This document shows, piece after piece, positions 26,494 to 34,313 of a stretch of DNA of 64,000 nt. The stretch is taken from positions 1 through 64,000 of the forward strand of contig JAFAEQ010000077.1 of the NCBI GenBank assembly GCA_023423935.1, given 5' to 3'. The first letter of the stretch is position 1; the number at the start of each line of letters is the position of its first letter. This DNA comes from Pseudomonadota bacterium. Its GTDB lineage: Bacteria > Pseudomonadota > Gammaproteobacteria > Steroidobacterales > Steroidobacteraceae. Made by a program: the position numbers and the translations under genes. Below the pieces are notes generated by a model. That model was not told the DNA's origin and did not search any database. It saw only the letters and a list, made by a program, of their open reading frames with translations.

Positions 26494-27842
26494 GCGGGCT
26501 CGGCGGCATCGGCCTGGCCGATGTCCGCCGATTCCGAACCGGAGGAAATACTCACGCTCGGGGCCGCAGAAGCGGCCGTGGCTGCAGGCTCCGCAGAAGC
26601 CTGATCGAGCGTGACCACATGCGTCGCTGCACGACGCAGATCATCGGGAAGGCTCATCACCTCGGTGGCCAGATAGACCACGCTGAGGCCTTTGGAGCGC
26701 GCCAGCGCTGCAAGCTCGGGCTGCGAGGCGTGAATCTGCCGCCGGTCATGCAGCACGAGTGCATGCGGACGACCTGAGCCGTGCTGCAGATTGCGCAGCT
26801 GCCGCAACAACTCCTGAGCGAAGGCGATGCGCTTGCGATCCGAGAGTGCCGCCATGTCCACCGCGACGCTGATCTCCGGCATATCGAGCGCCGCAATCGC
26901 ATCGCTGACACGCGGCGCAACGAGCGTGCTGCCGACGACCGTCATGTTGGCGCGCAGCGTGGCGATCTCGGCCCCCAGATCAGTGATGGAATCGGTGAGT
27001 ACGCAGCACTGATACGTGCGTGACAGCATCTCGGCCGCGATACGCTGACACAGCCAGGCTTTAGCCGCCGGGTTGGTGCCGCAGATCACGAGCGAATCGT
27101 TACCTGGCGCGAACATGAGCTGCTTGTCGTCGTCATTGAGATGGACGCTGATGCGATGCCGCCGCGGGACCTCACCGGCCTCGCCCGAGAGAAGCTCGGA
27201 GGCTACCTCCAGAAAGCCATCGCACCTCTGTGCGCGCGTCGTGCGATCCGCGATCGTCTTCGCCTCGGTGCCCTCATGGGCGACGGCGATGGAACACTGC
27301 GCGAAGCGGAACAGTCCGGAATCGGCGGTGTAATCGCCGATGGCCAGCAGATTCCGCGGCGACACGCCCATCTCGCTCAATGCGGCCTGCACGCCGCACA
27401 CCGGGCTCACATCGGCCGGAACCATCATGAGCGCTGCACGATCTTCGACGAGCTGGATGTCCAGCTCCAGGCGATGCAGCGTGCGCGATACGCGCTCCCG
27501 ATTTCTGCGCGGCGTGCGGATGACCGCATTGCCGACCGACAGCGGACCGATGCGCTCGCGATGCAGCTCGTGCAACAGAAGCTCGGATGGGGCCTGACCG
27601 AGAATGGCGGATTCTCGGGTTGACGGGCGATACAGCACGGCCCCGTTCTCTGCGACGACGAAATCGAACACGCCCATCTCGGGCATGCGTTCGAGCAAGT
27701 CGCGCAACTCACGGCCGGAGACCAGGATCAGTCGGCGGCCGGATGCGCTCAGCAGTCGCAATGCATGAATGCAGCGCGCATCGCATGCGCCCTCCTGCGC
27801 GAGAGTGCCATCGAACCCTGCGGCAATTGCGACGTAATGCAT
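26394..27842 (-). CDS. HAD-ATPase fusion protein with degenerate active sites
   Basis: This 482-residue protein has an N-terminal Cof/SPP-like HAD domain (~1-235) and a C-terminal ATPase-like domain (~250-425), followed by an Ala/Ser-rich tail. HAD motif I reads AAGFDGTL, so the nucleophile position of DxDGT is Gly. Motif II is VSGREL. The motif III lysine region reads VSPVCGV, with no Lys. Motif IV GDYTAD keeps both Asp. In the second domain the P-loop is GTNPAAKAW instead of GxxGxGK[ST], and the Walker B equivalent is VLHDRRQ. From memory, intact members of this fusion family carry DYDGTL, GTSGSGKS and VVDEAH. It is the last gene of the algD operon. It is probably a scaffold or sensor rather than an enzyme. 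Confidence 0.72.
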   Translation of the reverse strand: MHYVAIAAGFDGTLAQEGACDARCIHALRLLSASGRRLILVSGRELRDLLERMPEMGVFDFVVAENGAVLYRPSTRESAILGQAPSELLLHELHRERIGPLSVGNAVIRTPRRNRERVSRTLHRLELDIQLVEDRAALMMVPADVSPVCGVQAALSEMGVSPRNLLAIGDYTADSGLFRFAQCSIAVAHEGTEAKTIADRTTRAQRCDGFLEVASELLSGEAGEVPRRHRISVHLNDDDKQLMFAPGNDSLVICGTNPAAKAWLCQRIAAEMLSRTYQCCVLTDSITDLGAEIATLRANMTVVGSTLVAPRVSDAIAALDMPEISVAVDMAALSDRKRIAFAQELLRQLRNLQHGSGRPHALVLHDRRQIHASQPELAALARSKGLSVVYLATEVMSLPDDLRRAATHVVTLDQASAEPAATAASAAPSVSISSGSESADIGQADAAEPAHTAAAAGGTLARLSPSFDNGAPSVSDRTLVTG

Positions 27843-27855
27843 TCCTAGAACATCG

Positions 27856-29100
27856 TCATGAGGCGAACAACCGCTCATAGGCGGCGAGCAGACGCGGCGC
27901 CTCGTGCTCCCAGGAGAGCGTAGTGCGCACGCGTTCGTGGCCGAAACGTCCCATTCGCTCACGGCGCGGCTCGTCGTCCAGGAGCTCGACGATGCGCTCT
28001 GCCATGTCGATGGGATCGTTGGGTCGCGCATAGACAGACGCCTCCTGCGCGGACACCCGCCCTTCGGTAAGGTCGTACTGAACGATGGGCTTGCCCAGCG
28101 CCATGTACTCCATGATCTTGTTCATGGTCGATTTGTCGTTCATGTCGTTGGCGACATCGGGATTCACGCAGACATCGGCGGTGTTGAGCATCGCCAGCAA
28201 TTCCGCATCGGAGACCCGTCCGGTGAACGTCACGTAGTCATCGACCTGCAATTCCTTTGCGAGCGCCTGCAGTGCGGGAAGCTCCGTGCCTCCGCCTACC
28301 AATCCGAAGTGGATATCCGTGCGCTGCATCGTGTGCACGATGTGATGGACACCACGCAGGAGTCCATCGATACCCTCCTGCTGGCCCATTACGCCAACGT
28401 ATCCGACGAGGTAGCGGCGGCCGCGCTTCAATTCATGCCTTGCGGGCTGAATCGACAGACGCCGCAGATCCGGACCGCTGCGCACCACGTACACATCGTT
28501 CGGATTACGACCGCCGCGCTCGACTGCAATGCGGCGATACGACTCGTTGGTCGCGATACAGACGTTGGCGGTGCGGAAGGTCAGCCGCTCGAGCGTGACC
28601 ATCAGGCGATAGAAGAAATCGCGCCGCTGAAACTTGGCTTCGTACAGCTCAGGGTTGATGTCGTGATGATCGAACAGGAATTTCTTGCCGAAGGGCTTGT
28701 AGATCCAGCCGATCAGAAAAATCAGATCCGGAGGATTGCATGCGTGGATGACATCGAACCCGCGCGAGAACAGCACCTTCAGCGACAGCCAGAACTCGCA
28801 CAGCAGCGCCCAGCTGTACTCGCCGAGATATCCGATGGCCCCGCTGCCACCCTCGAAGGGCATGGAGTGACGATAGATCGCAATGCCGTCGATCTCCTCG
28901 TAACTGGCTGTCGCACCATGTCCCTTCGGGCAGATGATGGAAACGACATAGCCCGCCGCGGAGAGCGTCCTGGCCTCCTGCCAGACGCGCCGGTCGAACG
29001 GACAGGGCAGATTCTCGACGATGATGAGAATGCGCCGCGCCTTGCGAGCGATCACTGCAGGCGCCGGAACCGGCTCTTTGAGCTCCACACTCACCAGCAC
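27856..29100 (-). CDS. Glycosyltransferase family 4
   Basis: This is a 414-residue GT-B enzyme starting at GTG 29100, which overlaps the algD-like stop by 10 bases. The first strand is RILIIVENLPCPFDRRVW. The middle holds DHHDINPELYEAKF, and the C-terminal donor domain has VGYVGVMGQQEGIDGLL and NKIMEYMALGKPIVQYD with the acidic pair. This subgroup (DRRVW with DHHD) is common in EPS clusters beside UDP/GDP-sugar dehydrogenases, so it may use the uronate made by its neighbour. It is co-transcribed with the AlgD-like and HAD-like genes. Confidence 0.87.
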   Translation of the reverse strand: MLVSVELKEPVPAPAVIARKARRILIIVENLPCPFDRRVWQEARTLSAAGYVVSIICPKGHGATASYEEIDGIAIYRHSMPFEGGSGAIGYLGEYSWALLCEFWLSLKVLFSRGFDVIHACNPPDLIFLIGWIYKPFGKKFLFDHHDINPELYEAKFQRRDFFYRLMVTLERLTFRTANVCIATNESYRRIAVERGGRNPNDVYVVRSGPDLRRLSIQPARHELKRGRRYLVGYVGVMGQQEGIDGLLRGVHHIVHTMQRTDIHFGLVGGGTELPALQALAKELQVDDYVTFTGRVSDAELLAMLNTADVCVNPDVANDMNDKSTMNKIMEYMALGKPIVQYDLTEGRVSAQEASVYARPNDPIDMAERIVELLDDEPRRERMGRFGHERVRTTLSWEHEAPRLLAAYERLFAS

Positions 29101-30506
29101 ACTCCCTGATAGTTTGCGCGCTGCGCCGTGGGGTCCGGCAATCCGGCGATATCGAGCAGCAGCTGATCGGGTCGGGTGTGGTTCTCGAGCACATTGAGCA
29201 CGCTCGCATTCTTCATCGCTACGACCAGCACATCGCTCTCGCGTACGAGCTCATCCAGATCGGTCGTCATCATCGAGGCGATGTGAGGAATGCTTTCCTC
29301 GATATAGCGCCGGTTCGCGCCGATCAGCCGCGCCACGTTCACCTGCGGATCGAAGACCTGCAGCTGCAGTCCTTTGCCGATGAACCGTTCCGCCATGATG
29401 ACCAGCGGACTTTCACGCAGATCGTCAGTACCCGGCTTGAAGCTCAGGCCAATGAGACCGACCCTGCGCTTGCCCGACGCGAGGATGCGATCGACGGCCA
29501 TGTCGATGTGCGCGGAGTTGCTCGCGAGAATGCTGCTGAGCATCGGCACCTCGACGTCGTTCACCTTGGCCGAGTGACACAGCGCCTTCAGATCTTTCGG
29601 CAGGCACGAACCTCCGAACGCAAAGCCCGGCCGCAGGTAGGCCGAAGAGATGTTGAGCTGGCGATCCATGCACAGCAGCTTCATCACTTCGTGCGGATCG
29701 ACACCCAGAGGTTGGGCGATGCGACCCATTTCGTTTGCAAAAGTGATCTTCAATGCGTGGAAAGCATTACATGCGTACTTGAGCATTTCGGCAGTCCGGA
29801 TCGAGGTGCGCACGAACTCGCACGGCAGATCGCCGAACACGCTTTGCAACATCTCGAAGCCGTAGTCGTCGGTGGAGCCCACCACCGTAAAGGGCGGATT
29901 GTCGTAGTCGCGGATCGACGTGCCTTCGCGCAGGAACTCGGGCTGAAAGCAGAGGCTGAAATCCCTGCCGGCCTTGAGACCCGACGCTTCCTCGATCGCA
30001 GGCTGGATCACGCCTTCGACGGTGCCGGGCTGCACAGTGGAGCGAATGACAATGACGTGGCGCGTGTCCTTTTCGCGAAGTGCGGCGCCGAGCTGCGAGG
30101 CGATCCGCGTGATTGCACCGAGATCCTGGCTGCCGTTGCGCGCGGCAGGGGTACCGACGCAGACGAACGAAACATCCGTGGTCAGCACTGCGTGCCGCAC
30201 GTTCTCAGTGACATGAACGCTGCCGCCGCGCATGACCGCACGCGTCAGCTCCTGAATGCCGGCTTCGACGATCGGTGCCTGTCCAGACTGCAGAAGCGAG
30301 AGCTTCGTCGGGTCGATGTCGACGCCGGTGACCTCGTGACCATCGCGGGCGAGACACGCGAGCGACACAGCGCCGACGTATCCGAGGCCGAAGATGCTGA
30401 TGCGCCTCCTCTGACTGGTAGAGATATCTGTTTCGTCGTTCGGCTCCGCCCACGGATACGTCGCCCGAACCGCTCCCGCACTGATTGAATCGCTCCGCAA
30501 AGACAT
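29091..30506 (-). CDS. algD: GDP-mannose 6-dehydrogenase (AlgD-like)
   Basis: This 471-residue NAD-dependent nucleotide-sugar dehydrogenase would oxidise GDP-mannose to GDP-mannuronate in the cytoplasm. After a ~32-residue extension comes ISIFGLGYVGAVSLACLA (NAD site), then VCVGTPAARNG. The catalytic Cys lies in RPGFAFGGSCLPKDLKAL, and LSFKPGTDDLRESPL follows. The RPGFAFGGSCLPKD wording and the C-terminal GVCW match AlgD rather than UDP-glucose dehydrogenases, which usually read GPGFGYGGSCFPKD. The start at ATG 30506 has AGGGG upstream. A near-perfect sigma-54-type promoter is at 30572-30587. No other alginate genes (alg8, alg44, algE) are in the window, so this serves another uronate-containing EPS. 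Confidence 0.85.
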   Translation of the reverse strand: MSLRSDSISAGAVRATYPWAEPNDETDISTSQRRRISIFGLGYVGAVSLACLARDGHEVTGVDIDPTKLSLLQSGQAPIVEAGIQELTRAVMRGGSVHVTENVRHAVLTTDVSFVCVGTPAARNGSQDLGAITRIASQLGAALREKDTRHVIVIRSTVQPGTVEGVIQPAIEEASGLKAGRDFSLCFQPEFLREGTSIRDYDNPPFTVVGSTDDYGFEMLQSVFGDLPCEFVRTSIRTAEMLKYACNAFHALKITFANEMGRIAQPLGVDPHEVMKLLCMDRQLNISSAYLRPGFAFGGSCLPKDLKALCHSAKVNDVEVPMLSSILASNSAHIDMAVDRILASGKRRVGLIGLSFKPGTDDLRESPLVIMAERFIGKGLQLQVFDPQVNVARLIGANRRYIEESIPHIASMMTTDLDELVRESDVLVVAMKNASVLNVLENHTRPDQLLLDIAGLPDPTAQRANYQGVCW

Positions 30507-30570
30507 GACTACCCCTGGCTGTTGGACATGCGCTCGAATCGTCGCGATGCGACAACTCACAAGACACAGG

Positions 30571-30587
30571 GGCAAGTTCTGTGCCGA
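30571..30587 (-). promoter_or_regulatory. Sigma-54-type promoter of the algD-like operon
   Basis: The minus strand reads TCGGCACAGAACTTGCC, with GGCAC at -24, TTGC at -12 and exactly ten bases between GG and GC. The expected start near 30560 leaves about 54 bases to the ATG at 30506. The divergent gene encodes a sigma-54 activator. Confidence 0.78.
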
Positions 30588-30691
30588 AAGAAAAAAATCT
30601 CGAGCAAGCGTCGCACACGCGGGAATACAGCAACTCGCGTCAGAAGTTCGATCACAGCGCTGTAGCTCTGCCGACGTTGGAAAAAAACACT

Positions 30692-30700
30692 TTTACAAAG
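30692..30700. promoter_or_regulatory. TTTACAAAG word, possible activator site
   Basis: TTTACAAAG lies about 135 bases upstream of the expected start of the algD-like operon and 70 bases before the activator gene itself. It matches the half-site at 3966-3974. A palindromic ACAGCGCTGT also lies at about 30653-30662. The role is inferred from position. Confidence 0.3.
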
Positions 30701-30769
30701 GGAACCTAAATCGCTCTTGAACTATTTGCATCGGCACAAGCGTCATGTGACTTCTGGGGAGCCAATCTA

Positions 30770-31825
30770 GTGGATGAATCAATTGCTCTGCACGAGAAAG
30801 GTCTCGGCAATCTGCTCGGGCGGTCGCCAGCAATGCGGCAGGTTTTCCAGCTCATTCAGCGCGTCGCGCCGACGGAGGCAACCGTCATGATCATGGGCGA
30901 GAGCGGCACGGGCAAAGAAGTGGTCGCTGAATGCATCCATCTGCTCAGTGGACGCGTGCGCGGCCCGATGGTCGCAATCAACTGCGGCTCGATTCCCGCC
31001 TCGCTGATCGAAGCAGAATTGTTCGGCTACGAAAAAGGCAGCTTTACAGGCGCATCACGCAGCCACGCCGGCGTCTTCGAGCGCGCCAACGGCGGCACTC
31101 TGTTCCTCGACGAAGTCACCGAGATGCCGCTCGACATGCAAACCCGCTTGCTGCGGGTACTCGAAACGGGCCGCTTCTATCGCGTGGGCGGCACGCAGGA
31201 GATCAAGACGGACATTCGCGTCATCGCAGCCACGAATCGCGATGTGTTCGAAGCCGTCGCCAACAAGCAGCTGCGCGAAGACCTCATGTACCGTCTCGCC
31301 GTGTTCCCGTTGCAAATTCCTCCGCTGCGCGAGCGGCTGGGCGATGTTCCGCTGCTGGCAGAACATTTCCTCGACGCACTGAATAAGGCTTCCGGCACTC
31401 AGAAGACCTTCTCGCCCGTGTTCGCGGAAAACCTCACTCATCATCGCTGGAGCGGCAATGTGCGCGAGCTGAAGAACACCATCGAGCGTGCCTTCATTCT
31501 TGCGGACGACATTCTGCAGATGGATCTTTCGATCAGGCTTTCACCGACACTGGCCGCGAGCGCCAGCCCGGCGGAGAGTCGCGATGTCGAAACGCTGCAC
31601 GTACCGCTGGGCTCGCGACTCGATGAGGCCGAACAGTCGCTGATCGAGGTGACGCTCAAGTACTGCGACGGCGACAAGCGTCGCGCTGCGTCGATTCTCG
31701 GCTGCAGCCTCAAAACGCTGTACAACAAGCTCAATGCGTACTCACGCGCGCGGCTTGCTGCCGAGCGCAGCGTTACCCGCGCGGCGCATTCGCGTGGGGA
31801 TTTTTCGCTGGGCATTCCTGCCTGA
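30770..31825 (+). CDS. Sigma-54-dependent activator without a receiver domain
   Basis: This 351-residue bacterial enhancer-binding protein consists of only an AAA+ domain and a Fis-type helix-turn-helix. Walker A is GESGTGKE (43-50). The sigma-54 contact loop is GSFTGA (90-95), with Ser in place of the usual Ala. Walker B is LFLDE (111-115), and the R-finger region RLREDLMYRLAVF and the WSGNVREL sensor II follow. The HTH lies near 295-320 (KRRAASILGCSLKTLYNKL). The start is GTG 30770, with GGGGAG eight bases before it. There is no N-terminal sensing domain, so activity must be set by level or by another protein. It most likely drives the sigma-54-type promoters of this island, one of which is directly divergent. 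Confidence 0.9.
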   Translation: MDESIALHEKGLGNLLGRSPAMRQVFQLIQRVAPTEATVMIMGESGTGKEVVAECIHLLSGRVRGPMVAINCGSIPASLIEAELFGYEKGSFTGASRSHAGVFERANGGTLFLDEVTEMPLDMQTRLLRVLETGRFYRVGGTQEIKTDIRVIAATNRDVFEAVANKQLREDLMYRLAVFPLQIPPLRERLGDVPLLAEHFLDALNKASGTQKTFSPVFAENLTHHRWSGNVRELKNTIERAFILADDILQMDLSIRLSPTLAASASPAESRDVETLHVPLGSRLDEAEQSLIEVTLKYCDGDKRRAASILGCSLKTLYNKLNAYSRARLAAERSVTRAAHSRGDFSLGIPA

Positions 31826-31834
31826 TCTCACCGT

Positions 31835-31862
31835 GACGGATCCGGCGCCCGCCGGGTCCGTC
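31835..31862 (+). terminator. Hairpin after the activator gene
   Basis: A 13-base stem with one G-T pair (31835-31847 with 31850-31862) and a very short loop begins 10 bases after the activator stop codon. It lacks a U-run. It marks the right edge of the EPS island. Confidence 0.5.
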
Positions 31863-31934
31863 TGATCGACGGAACTCTGCTTCCGCCTGTGTCTTTGGTC
31901 TGTGTCGCGCACTGCGCTATCACGACGCATTCCC

Positions 31935-32462
31935 ATGATCGGCCGCAAGCTCCCCCATGTCGTCTTCAAGACCCGCGTGCGCGACGAGTCCGTCGGCGGC
32001 GACAACCCTTATCGATGGCAGGATGTGACCACCGAGGATGTCTTCGCCGGCAAACGCGTCGCCGTCTTCAGCTTGCCGGGCGCCTTTACGCCCGTGTGTT
32101 CGAGCGAACAGTGTCCTGCTTACGAGCGGAAGTACGATGAGCTGCGCGGCCTGGGACTCGACGAGGTCTACTGCATCAGCGTCAACGACGCCTTCGTCAT
32201 GTTCCAGTGGGGACGCCATCTCAACATCCGCAAGGTGCGCTTGCTGCCCGACGGCTCGGGTCATTTCACCCGCCGCATGGGCATGCTGGTGAATCGCGAA
32301 GAGCTGGGCTTCGGCTATCGCAGCTGGCGCTACTCGATGGTCGTCAACGATCAGGTGATCGAGCACCTCTTCGAAGAACCCGGCATCGACGCGGCCAGCA
32401 AGGACGACGATCCCTACGGCGTGAGCTCGCCGGAACACATGATCTCCGTGCTCTCGCGCTGA
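31935..32462 (+). CDS. Prx5-type peroxiredoxin
   Basis: This 175-residue thiol peroxidase reduces H2O2 and alkyl hydroperoxides. The peroxidatic Cys lies in FSLPGAFTPVCSSEQCPAYE (residues ~43-62), the Prx5/AhpE-like PGAFTPxCS signature. The GFGYRSWRYSMVVNDQVIEH segment near residue 125 is also typical. I prefer ATG 31935 (MIGRKLPHVVFKTR) over an upstream start that adds 11 unlike residues. No glutaredoxin domain is fused. A PoxB-like gene follows after 20 bases, suggesting joint expression with an enzyme that makes H2O2 or feeds the quinone pool. Confidence 0.85.
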   Translation: MIGRKLPHVVFKTRVRDESVGGDNPYRWQDVTTEDVFAGKRVAVFSLPGAFTPVCSSEQCPAYERKYDELRGLGLDEVYCISVNDAFVMFQWGRHLNIRKVRLLPDGSGHFTRRMGMLVNREELGFGYRSWRYSMVVNDQVIEHLFEEPGIDAASKDDDPYGVSSPEHMISVLSR

Positions 32463-32482
32463 ACTCTCTTCCGGAGGTTTTC

Positions 32483-34252
32483 ATGAGCGTCAACGCATCG
32501 ACGTTGCTCGTCGACATTCTGCATCGTTGGGGCGTCGACACGATCTTCGGACTGCCCGGCGATGGCATTAACGGCGTAATGGAGGCGATCCGGCAGCATC
32601 CGAAGACCCTCCGATTCGTGCAGGTGCGCCATGAAGAATCGGCAGCGTTCATGGCGTGTGCGTACGCCAAGCTGACCGGCAAGCTCGGCTGCTGCCTCGC
32701 AACCAGCGGACCCGGTGGGATTCATCTGCTGAATGGTCTTTACGATGCAAAGGCAGATCGAGCACCCGTACTCGCGCTGACGGGCATGCCCTATCACGAC
32801 CTGATCGACACATTTACACAGCAGGACGTCGATCATTGCAAAGTGTTCAGCGATGTCGCCGTCTACTCTGCTCGCGTCATGAGCGCAGCACACATCGAGA
32901 ACGTCGCCAATCTTGCCTGTCGACTGGCACTCGCGCGGCGCGGGGTCGCACATCTGGCACTGCCGACGGACGTACAGGAGCAGACAGTCGAGGACTCGCC
33001 GCGCTCCATGCGCAACGTCGAAGGTCATGGCTCGCACGCCATGGGCGAGGCCCGCCGCATTCCGTCGAGCGATGCGATCGAGCGGGCCGCGCGCCTGCTG
33101 AATGACGCCAAACGCGTGACGATCCTTGCAGGCGCGGGCGCGCTTCACGCAACCGAACCACTCCTCAAGGTCGCGGATCGCCTGGGCGCGCCGATCGTCA
33201 AGGCTTTGCTGGGCAAGGCCGTCATCGACGATCGCAATGAGCTCTCGGCCGGCGGCATCGGACTACTGGGGACCCGACCCTCGCAGGAGGCCATGGATAC
33301 CTGCGATGCATTGCTCATCGTGGGCTCCACCTTTCCTTATATCGAGTACTACCCCCAACCTGGTCAGGCGCGCACGATCCAGATCGATATCGATCCAGCG
33401 AACATCGGACTGCGTGCCCCTGCGGAAGTGGCTGTCGTCGGCGATGCAAGCGCAGCACTCGAGCTTCTCGAAGGCAAGCTTGCGCGCAAAGCGGACCGGT
33501 CTTTTCTCACCCGCATTCAGCAACGCGCGCGCGAGTGGCGCGAGCTCATGCAGCAAGTCGACGAGGCCGGCGAGTTTCCGCTGAAGCCTGGCCGTGTCGC
33601 GAGAGAGTTCGGACGTCGACTGCCGTCGAATGCGATCGTCGCCTGGGACTCCGGTCACAACACTGGACTCTGCGCCCGCTATGTCGAGGCACAGGAAGGC
33701 CAGGTGTTCTTCGGCTCGGGAATGATGGCGTCAATGGCTTGCGCGATCCCCTATGCGATTGCTGCTGCCATTGCGCAGCCCGACCGGCCGGTGTTCGCGT
33801 TCGTCGGCGATGGTGGCCTCAGCATGCAACTCGGAGAGCTTGTGACCATCGCGCGCTATCGGCTGCCCATCAAGATCATCGTGGTGAAGAACAACACGCT
33901 GGGCCAGATCAAATGGGAACAGATGATGTTCCTGGGCTATCCCGAGTATGAATGCGCGCTCGAGCCCATCGATTTCGCGAAGGTCGCAGAGGCGATGGGC
34001 ATCCGTGCGTTCCGTGTCGAATCGGCCGAACAGTGCTCCGAGGTATTCGACGCAGCCATGTCGGGACGCGCCGCGGCCCTGATCGAAGCGCCCATCGATC
34101 CGAACGAGCCATTGCTGCCGCCCAAGCACTTCCCGAAGTACGTGGCCAACCTGCGCAAGGCGCTGGACGAGGACACGCCAGGCCATGAGGAGATCGAACA
34201 GGCACTCGGCAAGGAACCTGCCCGGACCCTATGGCAGGGTATGCAGCACTGA
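32483..34252 (+). CDS. ThDP-dependent pyruvate oxidase/dehydrogenase (PoxB-like)
   Basis: This 589-residue enzyme of the acetolactate synthase/pyruvate oxidase family starts at ATG 32483, with GGAGG five bases upstream. The N-terminal PYR domain has FGLPGDGINGVMEAI and the catalytic Glu in RHEESAAFMA (~50). The middle domain is FAD-type (AGAGALHA). The C-terminal PP domain has the ThDP motif from VGDGGLSMQLGEL to KNNTLGQIKWEQ. The length and the final ~50 residues resemble PoxB, which oxidises pyruvate to acetate and CO2 with quinone. A soluble pyruvate oxidase is the alternative. Placement behind a peroxiredoxin supports an oxidative role. Confidence 0.82.
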   Translation: MSVNASTLLVDILHRWGVDTIFGLPGDGINGVMEAIRQHPKTLRFVQVRHEESAAFMACAYAKLTGKLGCCLATSGPGGIHLLNGLYDAKADRAPVLALTGMPYHDLIDTFTQQDVDHCKVFSDVAVYSARVMSAAHIENVANLACRLALARRGVAHLALPTDVQEQTVEDSPRSMRNVEGHGSHAMGEARRIPSSDAIERAARLLNDAKRVTILAGAGALHATEPLLKVADRLGAPIVKALLGKAVIDDRNELSAGGIGLLGTRPSQEAMDTCDALLIVGSTFPYIEYYPQPGQARTIQIDIDPANIGLRAPAEVAVVGDASAALELLEGKLARKADRSFLTRIQQRAREWRELMQQVDEAGEFPLKPGRVAREFGRRLPSNAIVAWDSGHNTGLCARYVEAQEGQVFFGSGMMASMACAIPYAIAAAIAQPDRPVFAFVGDGGLSMQLGELVTIARYRLPIKIIVVKNNTLGQIKWEQMMFLGYPEYECALEPIDFAKVAEAMGIRAFRVESAEQCSEVFDAAMSGRAAALIEAPIDPNEPLLPPKHFPKYVANLRKALDEDTPGHEEIEQALGKEPARTLWQGMQH

Positions 34253-34277
34253 GCCTGGCAATTGAAGCTTGCTGGGA

Positions 34278-34305
34278 TGAGGCCGAAGCCGGCGCTTCGG
34301 CCTCA
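34278..34305. terminator. Bidirectional terminator hairpin
   Basis: A perfect 11-base stem, TGAGGCCGAAG with its complement (34278-34288 and 34295-34305), has a 6-base loop. It lies between the convergent PoxB-like and hemerythrin genes. No U-run follows. Confidence 0.65.
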
Positions 34306-34313
34306 CGGACAAC

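Noticed and set aside
29091..30506. UDP-glucose 6-dehydrogenase as the name for this gene
   Set aside because: The active-site wording and C-terminal GVCW fit GDP-mannose dehydrogenase better; an assay would settle it.
1..31825. Exosortase/PEP-CTERM type EPS locus
   Set aside because: Several genes resemble those of such loci (amidotransferase, Wzz/BY-kinase, sigma-54 activator), but no exosortase gene or PEP-CTERM protein is in the window.
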